DNA from: Chryseobacterium flavum
GTDB lineage: Bacteria > Bacteroidota > Bacteroidia > Flavobacteriales > Weeksellaceae
Direction: 5' to 3'
NCBI RefSeq assembly: GCF_003385595.1
Contig: NZ_QNUE01000007.1
Location: forward strand, 124,001 to 188,000
DNA: 64,000 nucleotides
The position numbers were made by a program, and so were the translations under genes. Below are positions 51,030-60,032 of the stretch, one piece after another. Numbering within the stretch: position 1 is the stretch's first letter; the number at the start of each line of letters is the position of its first letter. The notes under the pieces are model-generated. The model was not told the DNA's origin and searched no databases. It saw nothing but the letters and a program-made list of their open reading frames with translations.

Positions 51030-51584
51030 ATGGAAGAATTAGATCTAATATTAGAATCTGTAAAGCAGGACATGGATGCAGCTATTAAGCACTTGGATCA
51101 TGCATTTCAAAAAATCAGGGCAGGACGTGCTTCTACAACAATGGTTCAGGATGTAATGGTGGAATACTACGGAGCGCTGACTCCTATTAACCAGGTTGCC
51201 AACATTTCTGTTCCAGATGCCATGACAATTTCTATTCAACCGTGGGACAGAACTGCAATCAATGCAATTGAAAAAGCAATCATCAACTCTAACTTAGGTT
51301 TTGCACCTTCTAATAACGGGGAGAATATTATCCTTAATGTTCCGCCTTTGACTGAAGAAAGAAGAAAGGAATTGGCAAAACAGGCTAAAGCTGAAGCTGA
51401 ACAGACTAAAGTAACTATAAGAAACGCAAGACAGGACGGTTTAAAAGAGTTGAAAAAGCTCGAAGGTGTTTCTGAGGATGTTGTAAAAGGAGTGGAAGAG
51501 GAAATCCAGACCTATACAGACAAATATGTTAAGCTTTGTGATGAGCATCTTAAGACAAAAGAAGCTGAAATTATGAAAGTATAA
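51030..51584 (+). CDS. frr: Ribosome recycling factor
   Basis: 184 residues from ATG 51030 (MEELDLILESVKQDMDAAIKHLDHAFQKIRAGRAS). The longer frame from 50958 is not conserved. Family motifs: KIRAGRASTTMVQDVMVEYYGALTPINQVANISVPD, IQPWDR, GENIILNVPPLTEERRKELAKQAK, and the long C-terminal helix. It splits post-termination ribosomes with EF-G. Confidence 0.96.
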   Translation: MEELDLILESVKQDMDAAIKHLDHAFQKIRAGRASTTMVQDVMVEYYGALTPINQVANISVPDAMTISIQPWDRTAINAIEKAIINSNLGFAPSNNGENIILNVPPLTEERRKELAKQAKAEAEQTKVTIRNARQDGLKELKKLEGVSEDVVKGVEEEIQTYTDKYVKLCDEHLKTKEAEIMKV

Positions 51585-51602
51585 TTTCAGGTTTCAAGGT
51601 AT

Positions 51603-51636
51603 AAAAAAGAGGTTTTTCCATGAAAACCTCTTTTTT
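51603..51636 (+). terminator. Terminator of pyrH-frr
   Basis: Fourteen-bp arms (AAAAAAGAGGTTTT and its complement) with a 6-base loop and a T7 run, 19 bases after the frr stop. Confidence 0.85.
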
Positions 51637-51785
51637 TATTTCCTATAGTTTTAAATACTATGCTTGTCAGAGCATTTATTTTTTTTCTGCTATAATATAT
51701 TGATTAAAATTTGCGTTATCTCAGTATATTTATAAAAATAATTTCTGTAATATTTATTGAAGCAGAAAAATAATACATTAAATTG

Positions 51786-52844
51786 ATGACTAAAATTATT
51801 GGTGTAGGAAACTACATTCCATCTGAAACAATTACCAATCTGTTTTTTGATAATCACATCTTTCTGAATGAGCAGGGAGTTTTACTAAAAGAAAATAATG
51901 CCTCTATTACAGAAAAGCTAAAGAAGATTACGGGTATTGAGGAAAGAAGATATGCGCATCACAGTCAGGTAACATCTGATCTGGGGGTTATTGCAGCTCA
52001 GCTTGCGATTGAGAATGCAGGAATAGATCCTGAAACACTGGATTATATTATTTTTGCCCATAATTTCGGAGATGTTCGTTTTGGAACTGTTCAGTCCGAT
52101 ATGGTGCCTAGTCTGGCGGCGAGGGTAAAACATCTGTTAAAGATCAGGAATAATTTTTGTGTTGCTTATGATCTGCTTTTTGGATGTCCGGGTTGGATTG
52201 AGGGCGTGATACAAGCCAATGCATTCATTAAGTCCGGTATTGCCAGGCGTTGTCTGGTAATTGGTGCCGAGACACTTTCCCGTGTTGTGGATATTCATGA
52301 CCGTGACAGTATGATCTACGCTGATGGTGCAGGCGCTGCCATTTTAGAAATGAGTAATAATGATAATTCCGGAATACAGTCTCATTTGTCTGCATCTTAT
52401 ACATACACCGAAAAAGACTATTTATACTTTGGGAAATCCTATAATAATGACAGATGTCCTGATACCAGGTATATCAAAATGGATGGCCGGAAAATATATG
52501 AATTTGCTCTTTCGAATGTTCCTGTAGCGATGAAGAAGTGTCTGGACGATAGCGGGTATTCCATCCAGCAGCTTAACAAGATCATTATCCATCAGGCGAA
52601 CGAAAAGATGGATGAAGCAATTGTCGGTAGATTTTACCAGCTGTATGGTATTCCTGTCCCAGAAAATATCATGCCTATGGTCATCCATAAACTGGGGAAT
52701 AGCAGTGTGGCAACAATACCATCTCTTCTGGCAATGATTTTAAAAGGAGAACTGGAACAGCATCAGATTAATAACGGAGATATTGTTTTATTTGCTTCTG
52801 TCGGTGCAGGCATGAATATTAATGCATTTGTGTACAGGTTCTAA
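51786..52844 (+). CDS. 3-oxoacyl-ACP synthase III family protein (KAS III-like)
   Basis: 352 residues from ATG 51786 (a TTG lies directly before it). The thiolase-fold triad is Cys in YDLLFGCPGWIEG, His in IIHQANEKM and Asn in HKLGNSSVATIPS, as in FabH. The N-terminal part has an insertion (FFDNHIFLNEQGVLLKENNASITEKLKKITGIEERRYA) and the GCPGW context differs from housekeeping FabH, so it may use other acyl donors, as in secondary or lipid metabolism. It is a single gene with no adjacent acyl carrier protein. Confidence 0.85.
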   Translation: MTKIIGVGNYIPSETITNLFFDNHIFLNEQGVLLKENNASITEKLKKITGIEERRYAHHSQVTSDLGVIAAQLAIENAGIDPETLDYIIFAHNFGDVRFGTVQSDMVPSLAARVKHLLKIRNNFCVAYDLLFGCPGWIEGVIQANAFIKSGIARRCLVIGAETLSRVVDIHDRDSMIYADGAGAAILEMSNNDNSGIQSHLSASYTYTEKDYLYFGKSYNNDRCPDTRYIKMDGRKIYEFALSNVPVAMKKCLDDSGYSIQQLNKIIIHQANEKMDEAIVGRFYQLYGIPVPENIMPMVIHKLGNSSVATIPSLLAMILKGELEQHQINNGDIVLFASVGAGMNINAFVYRF

Positions 52845-52877
52845 AGTACAGAAGGAAGCTTCAACTGCCTTTTTTCA

Positions 52878-52910
52878 TTATAAAAGCCCGGAATTTCCGG
52901 GCTTTTATAA
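52878..52910. terminator. Bidirectional terminator between KAS III and lptF/G
   Basis: A GC-rich stem (AAAAGCCCGGA / TCCGGGCTTTT, extended by A-T pairs) with a 3-base loop, flanked by T-rich DNA in both directions. Confidence 0.75.
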
Positions 52911-54368
52911 TTATTGATATCTTTCGTGTTCTTTGTTTTTGGAAAACCTTTTGGTGATTGGTTTAAACAGTGCTTTATATTTTTCTGCATCAAATAGCTG
53001 TGAATCTGTCAGTGCCTTATAGGTCATCCATACTCCAAAAGGAAGAAGGACCAGATTGGGCAGCCATGCTGCCAGATAAGGGTTCATTTTTCCACTCCAT
53101 GATAAATTCTCTACTCCAACATTCATAACATAGAAAATGATAAAAATAACAATGGCTATAATCACAGGAAGTCCCATACCTCCTTTTCTGATAATAGATC
53201 CCAAGCTGGCTCCAATCAGGAAAAAGATGATACAGGTTACAGAATAAGACACAATTCTCTGCTGGTAGATCACAATTTTACTGAAATATTTAACATTGGT
53301 ACTGAATTCTGTTTTCTTATTTTCCAGTGAAGATTTCAGATTATCCAGTCTGTTATATGAATTATAAATGATTTCAAGTTTTTTATCTCCTTTTACCGTA
53401 TCCAGTTTTACCTGGGCTTTAGGAGCTACTTTATGTTTATTGCCTTTATCCATATAAGCTACGACTGAATTGGTTTGTCCCAACACATCTGTGCCGATAT
53501 TATCAAAAAAAAGCTGATTATCTTTCTTATTTTTAGCAATGGTTTTATTGAGCTGTCCGTAGGTCTGGAAGCGGTAATCATCCGTGATTTGTTCTTTTTC
53601 AATAGCCTGATTGATGATCTCGCTAATGTCAAAATGAGAGGTTAAAGTATCAAACTTAATGGCCTGGTCCGGCTGTTTCATTCTTACATTTTCCCCTTTT
53701 CCGGCAAAGTTGTCTTCAAATACATAACCATTATGCAGAACAAGTTTTAAAAAATTTTTATTCGCTGCCGGAACAAATTTCCCTTTTTCAGCCACAATAG
53801 ACTGTTGGTTTTCGTAAGTATTGGCTTTTCTGTGAACAAAAACCCCTTCAATATTTTCTCCGTTTTCTCCGTATATTTTGTCAAACTTAACCATATATCC
53901 CGGAATCTGATCAATGAACTGTCCCGGGGTAAAATTAAGCGCGGGTTTCGTCTGAGCGATATTAAAAAGCATGTTTTTCGCCTTTTTCTGAAAGTCCGGA
54001 ATAATATTATTGGAAAAAAAGAACAGCATAACAGCCAGTACTGTAGAAACTCCTAAAAGGGGAGTCATTACCCTGGTCAATGAAATCCCTGCTGCTTTCA
54101 TGGCTGCAAGCTCGTACCTTTCTCCAAATTCCCCGAAGGACATAATACTTGCCAATAGAATTGTAAGCGGCAGTACCATACTGATAACGCTTACACCAAG
54201 ATAAAAAAGAAGTTTAAGGATCTGCCAGTAGCTCAGTCCTTTTCCCATAAATTGCCCTAACTGAACCCAGATAATGTTTACAATAAAGATGAAAAACAAT
54301 ACGCTGAATATAAAGAAAAACGGTCCAAAGAAGGTTTTTATGATATATCGGTCTAGTATTTTTAACAT
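52911..54368 (-). CDS. LptF/LptG family permease
   Basis: 485 residues. Membrane helices flank a large periplasmic domain: three in the first 110 residues (MLKILDRYIIKTFFGPFFFIFSVLFFIFIVNIIW, LKLLFYLGVSVISMVLPLTILLASIMSFGEFGERYELAAMKAAGISL) and three in the last 120. The coupling segment MKAAGISL for the LptB ATPase is typical. The family extracts lipopolysaccharide from the inner membrane. A -7 box ends only 4 bases before the ATG, suggesting a leaderless mRNA in addition to read-through from lolA. Confidence 0.9.
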   Translation of the reverse strand: MLKILDRYIIKTFFGPFFFIFSVLFFIFIVNIIWVQLGQFMGKGLSYWQILKLLFYLGVSVISMVLPLTILLASIMSFGEFGERYELAAMKAAGISLTRVMTPLLGVSTVLAVMLFFFSNNIIPDFQKKAKNMLFNIAQTKPALNFTPGQFIDQIPGYMVKFDKIYGENGENIEGVFVHRKANTYENQQSIVAEKGKFVPAANKNFLKLVLHNGYVFEDNFAGKGENVRMKQPDQAIKFDTLTSHFDISEIINQAIEKEQITDDYRFQTYGQLNKTIAKNKKDNQLFFDNIGTDVLGQTNSVVAYMDKGNKHKVAPKAQVKLDTVKGDKKLEIIYNSYNRLDNLKSSLENKKTEFSTNVKYFSKIVIYQQRIVSYSVTCIIFFLIGASLGSIIRKGGMGLPVIIAIVIFIIFYVMNVGVENLSWSGKMNPYLAAWLPNLVLLPFGVWMTYKALTDSQLFDAEKYKALFKPITKRFSKNKEHERYQ

Positions 54369-54372
54369 GCGC

Positions 54373-54380
54373 CAAAATTA
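54373..54380 (-). promoter_or_regulatory. Promoter -7 element at the lptF/G start
   Basis: TAATTTTG on the minus strand, directly after the lolA terminator and 4 bases before the ATG. Confidence 0.4.
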
Positions 54381-54384
54381 ATCA

Positions 54385-54413
54385 AAAAGCCGCAGATTTT
54401 ACTTGCGGCTTTT
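54385..54413 (-). terminator. Terminator of the lolA-like gene
   Basis: AAAAGCCGCA / TGCGGCTTTT with a 9-base loop, followed on the minus strand by TGATTAATTTT. Confidence 0.7.
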
Positions 54414-54477
54414 ATATTTTGTTATTTTTTTAACTTAAAATCACATTGGTCTGTTTCCAGGCGTGATTTCCTGTATC

Positions 54478-55125
54478 TTAAAGTTCTGTAATTACGTAGT
54501 TTTTATACTTATTCTTGTCAAAAACAAACATATTGGGATCCAGATCCTGATTTTCCTTATATTCTTTAATAGCAATCACGGCAACATCTTTATTACTTCC
54601 ATGCTGTTCAAGCTTTACCATTTGTTTTTTTGCAGAATCTACAAATAGGTAAACGTATTTTATCCCGTTTGCTTTTACCGGTGTCAGTTTAATAAAATCA
54701 GCATTCACACCATTTACTACTTTCTTCCCGTTATAGGTGACATTGTAATCGTTTCGGTATGTACCCAGATAGTTGATAGGAGAGAAGAGGGCGCTGCTTC
54801 CATTAGGTTTTGCAATGGTTACTTCCATATCATCCGCATTGATGTTATAGATTTTGTTTCCATCAAAAATCTGCTCGGTATCCATAATCTTCAGTTTATA
54901 CTTATCTCCTGCTGCATAATAAATTCCGGGTTCTGTTTTGGTGACCTGCCCGTTAAGACCACTTCCAAAAGAAAATTTGAAATAAGAATTCTTTTTAGAA
55001 TTGTAATTGGCTGTAATATCATCCAATATTTTTTTAGCCTTTGCATCAATTTTTTGAGCATTTGCCATACCTACTGCACTTACAACGAAACTTCCTAATA
55101 TAACTTTTGAAATAATATTTTTCAT
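54478..55125 (-). CDS. lolA: LolA-like outer-membrane lipoprotein carrier
   Basis: 215 residues. Signal peptide (MKNIISKVILGSFVVSAVGMANAQ), then KIDAKAKKILDDITANYNSKKNSYFKFSF and beta strands such as GIYYAAGDKYKLKIMDTEQIFDGNKIYNINADDMEVTI, matching the LolA/LolB half-barrel that ferries lipoproteins through the periplasm. The position after ftsK and before lptF/G is common in Flavobacteriia. Sequence identity to proteobacterial LolA would be low, so the symbol is by family and context. Confidence 0.83.
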   Translation of the reverse strand: MKNIISKVILGSFVVSAVGMANAQKIDAKAKKILDDITANYNSKKNSYFKFSFGSGLNGQVTKTEPGIYYAAGDKYKLKIMDTEQIFDGNKIYNINADDMEVTIAKPNGSSALFSPINYLGTYRNDYNVTYNGKKVVNGVNADFIKLTPVKANGIKYVYLFVDSAKKQMVKLEQHGSNKDVAVIAIKEYKENQDLDPNMFVFDKNKYKNYVITEL

Positions 55126-55279
55126 TTTTTTTTATTTAATAATCTTTAGACATTCTTAATCTCCAAAGGTTAAAGCTCTTCGCTTTTTCCTTAACTATGC
55201 AAATCTTTCAAAAACCATTCCAATAACGGAAGACTGCCTATTTACAGCCTTTTTTGTTAGAAATCTGTACATGTCCCAG

Positions 55280-55741
55280 TTAATTTCTCTCGGGTCTGTA
55301 AACATACTTATCAAAATTTTTGGGAAGTACATTCGTGACAGTTAACCGGTTGGATGTAATCGTAGGTTCAATATTAATTACTTTAGTATTTTCATCAACC
55401 TCTACCTGATGTTTACTTCTCATATTTACCATATCGATATGAAGGGCTGTAAATTCATATTTTCCTTTTGGTAAATCAATGACCAGATATTCTTTTGGTC
55501 TGATCTGTCCGAGGGATTTATTGTTAATCCATATATTAAGTCTTGCCGTGTTATCCACAGCATGCAGGAATCCGGCTCCGTTATAGATCAGTATTTTGCC
55601 GTTTCCTAAATTACCGGTATCCACATTGTCTATTTTTACCGTACTGTATTCACTGGGAATAGACTTCAAAGCGCATGAAGTTAAACTTACTGCTGATGAA
55701 AGAAAACATAGTTTAATAATGTGTGTTTTTAGAAATTTCAT
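55280..55741 (-). CDS. Small lipoprotein with PEGA/DUF2846-like domain
   Basis: 153 residues. The lipoprotein signal is MKFLKTHIIKLCFLSSAVSLTSCAL (lipobox LTSC). A single beta domain follows: GKILIYNGAGFLHAVDNTARLNIWINNKSLGQIRPKEYLVIDLPKGKYEFTALHID, the pattern of surface-exposed domains that decorate lipids or proteins in DUF2846-type families. It lies between ftsK and lolA, in the same direction, but a hairpin separates it from ftsK. Function unknown. Confidence 0.65.
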   Translation of the reverse strand: MKFLKTHIIKLCFLSSAVSLTSCALKSIPSEYSTVKIDNVDTGNLGNGKILIYNGAGFLHAVDNTARLNIWINNKSLGQIRPKEYLVIDLPKGKYEFTALHIDMVNMRSKHQVEVDENTKVINIEPTITSNRLTVTNVLPKNFDKYVYRPERN

Positions 55742-55848
55742 GATAGATGAGTTTAATGGTTATTTTGTTTTTTATATTTTCTGATTTCTTAACAGATGGC
55801 TATAATGTCACTAATTATTTGATATCGTTCTTCTACACTGAACCATAA

Positions 55849-55872
55849 CAGACTGCTGAAAGCAGCAGTCTG
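55849..55872. terminator. Hairpin after ftsK
   Basis: CAGACTGCTG / CAGCAGTCTG, perfect 10-bp arms, 4-base loop. On the minus strand it follows the ftsK stop by 32 bases. The T-tract is better on the plus side, so its strength for ftsK is uncertain. Confidence 0.5.
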
Positions 55873-55904
55873 AACATGATTTTTTCCTTAGTTTCTATAA
55901 TTAA

Positions 55905-58466
55905 CTAGTTTCTTAAATCTTCTAAAAACTGTTCCAGAGAGTGCAGGTCACTAATGAGAACTTCTCTTGCTTTAGCACCATTAAATCCTCCTACAATACC
56001 GCTTGCTTCCAGTTGGTCCATAATTCTTCCGGCTCTGTTGTATCCAAGTTTCAATTGTCTCTGGAGCATGGAAGTAGATCCCTGCTGGGTAGAAACAATA
56101 ATTCTTGCTGCTTCTTCAAATAAGGCATCTTTCTCATTCGGATCAAAGGCTCCTACTGAACTGGTAGAATCTTCAGAAACATATTCAGGAAGTAAGAATG
56201 CAGAAGCATAACCTTTTTGTTCTCCGATAAATTCTGCAATTCTTTCCACCTCAGGAGTATCCACAAAAGCGCACTGAAGTCTTAAGATTTCATTACCATT
56301 GAAATAAAGCATATCTCCTTTACCGATCAGCTGATCAGCGCCCGGAGAATCAAGAATGGTCCTTGAATCCACACTGGAAATTACTCTGAAAGCAGCCCTT
56401 GCCGGGAAGTTGGCTTTGATCATCCCGGTAATTACATTTACAGAAGGTCTCTGTGTAGCAACAATAAGGTGAATCCCTACAGCTCTTGCAAGCTGTGCCA
56501 GTCTGGCAATCGGTAATTCCACTTCTTTTCCTGCTGTCATGATCAGGTCGGCAAATTCGTCTACTACCAGGACTATGTAAGGCAGGAAACGGTGTCCGTT
56601 TTCAGGGTTTAATTTTCTTTCGGCAAACTTTTTATTATATTCTTTCAGGTTTTTACAGAAGGCATTTTTAAGAAGGTCGTATCTTGTATCCATCTCAATA
56701 CACAGAGAGTTCAGGGTATTGATTACCTTATTGGTATCAGTGATAATTGCTTCTTCAGCATCCGGCAGCTTTGCAAGGTAGTGTCTCTCGATTTTTGAAT
56801 ATAATGAAAGCTCTACTTTTTTGGGATCAACCATTACGAATTTCAATTCACTTGGGTGCTTTTTATACAGGAGAGAAGTAAGAATGGCATTAATACCTAC
56901 GGATTTACCCTGTCCGGTTGCCCCTGCCATCAATAAGTGAGGCATTTTCGCCAAATCGGCCATGAAAATCTCATTGGAGATGGTTTTTCCGAATACTACC
57001 GGAAGGTCCATATCGGTATTTTGGAACTTCTGAGAAGCAATTACAGAACGCATGGAAACCATTGTAGGATTTTTTCTCGGTACTTCAATACCAATAGTTC
57101 CTTTTCCCGGCATAGGAGCAATAATCCTGATCCCTAAAGCTGAAAGGTTAAGAGCAATATCATCCTGTAATTTTTTGATGGCTGCTACCCTGATTCCGGC
57201 TTCGGGAACAATTTCATATAAAGTGACTGTTGGTCCTATTGTAGCTTTGATTTCTGCAATACCTACATTGAAGTTTTTGAGAAGTCCAACGATCTTATTC
57301 TTATTTTCTTCCAGCTCCTCTTTATTGATAGATATTTCTTCACTGCCATAATCTTTAAGCAGGTCTACCGGAGGCATATGGAAATTGGCAAGGTCTAATT
57401 TATGATCATACAATCCATGTTTTTCCACAAGCTCCTGTGATTTTTTATCCGAATCATCCAATACGTCAATAACGGGTGCTACTTCTACATTGAATTTTAT
57501 ATTTTCCTGTGCCGGTGAAGTATGAACAGAAGATGGGGCAGAAGGTCTGATATCAAAAGCCTCTTCCGGACTGGATACCGGAACAACAGGTTTTGTATTA
57601 AGGTTCAGGCTAACCGGTTGTATTACCTCTTTTGTGTCTTCAAAAGAAGTATGGTTAGGAGTTATGATCGTTTCTATATCTGTAGAAACCGGAACCTCGG
57701 GGAATCCTTTGGGAACATTTACCGGTTCCTGCTCTTTGTTGTTATTGGTAAATGGAGAATTGGTTACCTCACTTACTTTAACATTCGGAATAATATCTTC
57801 GGATTCTTCTATTTCTTCTTTCAGTTCTTCATCAGCTTCAAAATCTACATTGGAATCAGGCATCATGGCTTTTACTTTTCCAATGGTATTTTCATTGATC
57901 TTATTCAGTTTGGCTTTGACAGAACTTGGGCGAAGGTTGAACTCCAGAATAAAATATAAAAGGATGCTGGCTGCAAGGACGGTCCATAAACCTACGGACC
58001 CGATGATAGCGTTCAGATAGTCCATAATCTGATAACCATATACCCCGCCAAGAACACCCTGTCCTTTGGTAAGAGCCCCCATAAAGATAGGAAGCCAGCA
58101 GATAAAAAACAGAGAGTGGCCAATAGTTTTCCATGGCTTAAATATTTTCTTTTTAAGGATAAGGGTTCCTACTACAAGGAATAAGAAAGCAATAATGAAT
58201 GATGCAATACCGATACTTTCAAATATGAAAATATTTCCAAGCCAATCCCCGGCTTTACCAAAAATATTAGAAGACTTTATACTCTTGTCAAGCATTGTTC
58301 CTGCCTGGCTCTGATCTGATTTCCAGTTCATCAGATAGGAAATGAAAGAGAAAGTAAGAACTAATGAAAAAAGTATAAAAGTAAGCCCGAAAAATATACG
58401 CGGCTTAGATAATATTCTGCCTTTTTCCGGCGATTCAGTCTGTTTTTTTTGTGTCTTTTTATCCAT
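55905..58466 (-). CDS. ftsK: DNA translocase FtsK/SpoIIIE
   Basis: 853 residues. Four membrane helices (about 25-180) anchor it at the septum, then a Pro/Glu/Ser-rich linker (about 200-370), the motor with Walker A GATGQGKSVGINAIL (near 505) and Walker B YIVLVVDEFADLIMTAGKEVE, LARAVGIHLIVATQRPSVNVITG, and the C-terminal gamma winged helix (ARIIVSTQQGSTSMLQRQLKLGYNRAGRIMDQLEASGIVG) that reads KOPS-type signals. It pumps chromosome termini through the division septum and activates XerCD. It is the first gene of the series leading to lolA and lptF/G. Confidence 0.95.
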   Translation of the reverse strand: MDKKTQKKQTESPEKGRILSKPRIFFGLTFILFSLVLTFSFISYLMNWKSDQSQAGTMLDKSIKSSNIFGKAGDWLGNIFIFESIGIASFIIAFLFLVVGTLILKKKIFKPWKTIGHSLFFICWLPIFMGALTKGQGVLGGVYGYQIMDYLNAIIGSVGLWTVLAASILLYFILEFNLRPSSVKAKLNKINENTIGKVKAMMPDSNVDFEADEELKEEIEESEDIIPNVKVSEVTNSPFTNNNKEQEPVNVPKGFPEVPVSTDIETIITPNHTSFEDTKEVIQPVSLNLNTKPVVPVSSPEEAFDIRPSAPSSVHTSPAQENIKFNVEVAPVIDVLDDSDKKSQELVEKHGLYDHKLDLANFHMPPVDLLKDYGSEEISINKEELEENKNKIVGLLKNFNVGIAEIKATIGPTVTLYEIVPEAGIRVAAIKKLQDDIALNLSALGIRIIAPMPGKGTIGIEVPRKNPTMVSMRSVIASQKFQNTDMDLPVVFGKTISNEIFMADLAKMPHLLMAGATGQGKSVGINAILTSLLYKKHPSELKFVMVDPKKVELSLYSKIERHYLAKLPDAEEAIITDTNKVINTLNSLCIEMDTRYDLLKNAFCKNLKEYNKKFAERKLNPENGHRFLPYIVLVVDEFADLIMTAGKEVELPIARLAQLARAVGIHLIVATQRPSVNVITGMIKANFPARAAFRVISSVDSRTILDSPGADQLIGKGDMLYFNGNEILRLQCAFVDTPEVERIAEFIGEQKGYASAFLLPEYVSEDSTSSVGAFDPNEKDALFEEAARIIVSTQQGSTSMLQRQLKLGYNRAGRIMDQLEASGIVGGFNGAKAREVLISDLHSLEQFLEDLRN

Positions 58467-58479
58467 AATATCTATATCG

Positions 58480-58487
58480 CAAATTTA
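58480..58487 (-). promoter_or_regulatory. Promoter -7 element of ftsK
   Basis: TAAATTTG on the minus strand, full match, 13 bases before the ATG. Confidence 0.5.
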
Positions 58488-58699
58488 ATGTTTTTTCAAC
58501 ACTAAAAGAATCTTTTTTTACTTAATGAACGCGAAATTTAGGGTTATTTTTTTGAATATATACTGAATTTAAGAAATGATTTTTTAGGGTTCACAGAATT
58601 CTCTTTCTAAAACATTAATACTGAATTGTATTTTTTGAACTAGTTCAAATGTCAGGAGTTACAGCCTTTTTAATTTTGCCCCATAAGATTTAAAAAACG

Positions 58700-59344
58700 A
58701 TGGGAAACACCTGTAAAAGAATTCTGGTTTTATGGATGACTTTAATTTCATTAATATCAGTTAACGCACAACAAAAAAGAAAAATGGAAAACACGGCATT
58801 ATTAATTATTGATGTACAAAATGATTATTTTCCGGGAGGGAAAATGACTCTGGACGGCGCAGAAGTAGCAACAAAGAATATCCGGCAGATGTTAGATTAT
58901 TTTAGAAAGCATGATCTTCCTGTCATTCACATCATGCATATTTCTACAAATGAAGGAGCCACATTTTTTATTCCGGATACTCCAGGGGTGGTTTTCAATT
59001 CACGGGTTACTCCACAAGAGAGTGAGAAAGTTATTGTTAAGCACTTTCCAAACAGCTTCAGAGAAACTGAGCTTCTTGAATATCTTAGGGCGAACAGTAT
59101 CAAAAATCTGGTCATTACAGGAATGATGACAGATGTCTGTGTGGAAGCCACGGCGAGAGCAGCTTTTGATTTTGGATTCAGTAACACTATCATCGGTGAT
59201 GCTACAGCAACAAGAAATCGTGAACTGAACGGGGAAGTCGTAAAAGCAACAGACGTACAAAAATCCTTTTTAGCAGGGATCTCTGCTCTTGGAGATCTGT
59301 ATGCCCGCATCGTCAATACCAGTGATTTCTTAAATGAAAAATAA
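58700..59344 (+). CDS. Isochorismatase-family cysteine hydrolase, possibly exported
   Basis: 214 residues from ATG 58700. The first 24 residues (MGNTCKRILVLWMTLISLISVNAQ) look like a signal peptide with cleavage after VNA. A second ATG at 58784 (MENTALLIIDVQNDYF) would give the normal cytosolic form, so the start decides location. The catalytic triad is intact: Asp in IIDVQNDY, Lys in VKHFPNSF, Cys in MTDVCVEATARAA. The family hydrolyses isochorismate, nicotinamide or related amides. The Crp-family gene follows 67 bases later and may regulate it. Confidence 0.85.
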   Translation: MGNTCKRILVLWMTLISLISVNAQQKRKMENTALLIIDVQNDYFPGGKMTLDGAEVATKNIRQMLDYFRKHDLPVIHIMHISTNEGATFFIPDTPGVVFNSRVTPQESEKVIVKHFPNSFRETELLEYLRANSIKNLVITGMMTDVCVEATARAAFDFGFSNTIIGDATATRNRELNGEVVKATDVQKSFLAGISALGDLYARIVNTSDFLNEK

Positions 59345-59411
59345 CTTAACATAACTTGGTATCTTAAAGGTGTCAATAATTTTGATACCTTTATTTTGTT
59401 TAAAAGAAGCA

Positions 59412-59993
59412 ATGTTTGATCTACTTTATAAAAATATAAGCAGGTATATTGATCTTCCGGAAGAAGAGTTCAATCGGTTTGCTGCTCCATTTCAGCTTAA
59501 AAAGTTTAAAAAGAAAGAAATTGTACTTTCTGAGGGGGATTATTGTCTCTTTGAAGGATTTGTGACCAAAGGATGCTTTAAAATATATTATCTGAACGAA
59601 AATGGTTTTGAGCAAACATTATATTTTGCTGTTAAAGAGTGGTGGATTACTGATATAGACAGCCTGGTTAACCATGTCCCGGCAATATTGAATATTGAAG
59701 CCCTTGAAGATAGTGAAGTTCTGATGATTTCAAAAAGAGACAAAGATTATCTGTATAAAACCATACCTCAGATCGAAAAATTGTTCAGAATCATGAATCA
59801 GAAATCATCGGTTGCCCTGCAAAGGAGAATTTTATCCTTAACAGGTAAAACTGCCGATAAGCGGTATCTGGAATTTCTCCGTAAGTACCCGGGGCTTGAA
59901 CAAAAGCTTACTCAACAACAAATCGCTTCCTATCTGGGAATCACTCATGAATTTTTGAGTAAAATCCGGAAAAAGATAGCTTTAGAAGAATAG
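59412..59993 (+). CDS. Crp/Fnr family transcriptional regulator
   Basis: 193 residues from ATG 59412 (MFDLLYKNISRYIDL); the frame to 59370 adds a hydrophobic unconserved tail. The N-terminal cyclic-nucleotide-binding fold (FKKKEIVLSEGDYCLFEGFVTKGCFKIYY, VNHVPAILNIEALEDSEVLMI) lacks the cAMP-binding RxS pattern and Fnr cysteines, so the signal is unknown. The HTH is at the C terminus (KLTQQQIASYLGITHEFLSKIRKKI). Such short members often control an adjacent enzyme gene, here possibly the isochorismatase in front. Confidence 0.85.
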   Translation: MFDLLYKNISRYIDLPEEEFNRFAAPFQLKKFKKKEIVLSEGDYCLFEGFVTKGCFKIYYLNENGFEQTLYFAVKEWWITDIDSLVNHVPAILNIEALEDSEVLMISKRDKDYLYKTIPQIEKLFRIMNQKSSVALQRRILSLTGKTADKRYLEFLRKYPGLEQKLTQQQIASYLGITHEFLSKIRKKIALEE

Positions 59994-60010
59994 ACAATTT
60001 CTTAATTGTT

Positions 60011-60018
60011 TATTTTTG
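60011..60018 (+). promoter_or_regulatory. Promoter -7 element of the TPR-esterase gene
   Basis: TATTTTTG, full match, 14 bases before ATG 60033. Confidence 0.45.
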
Positions 60019-60032
60019 AAATTAAAAATAGC

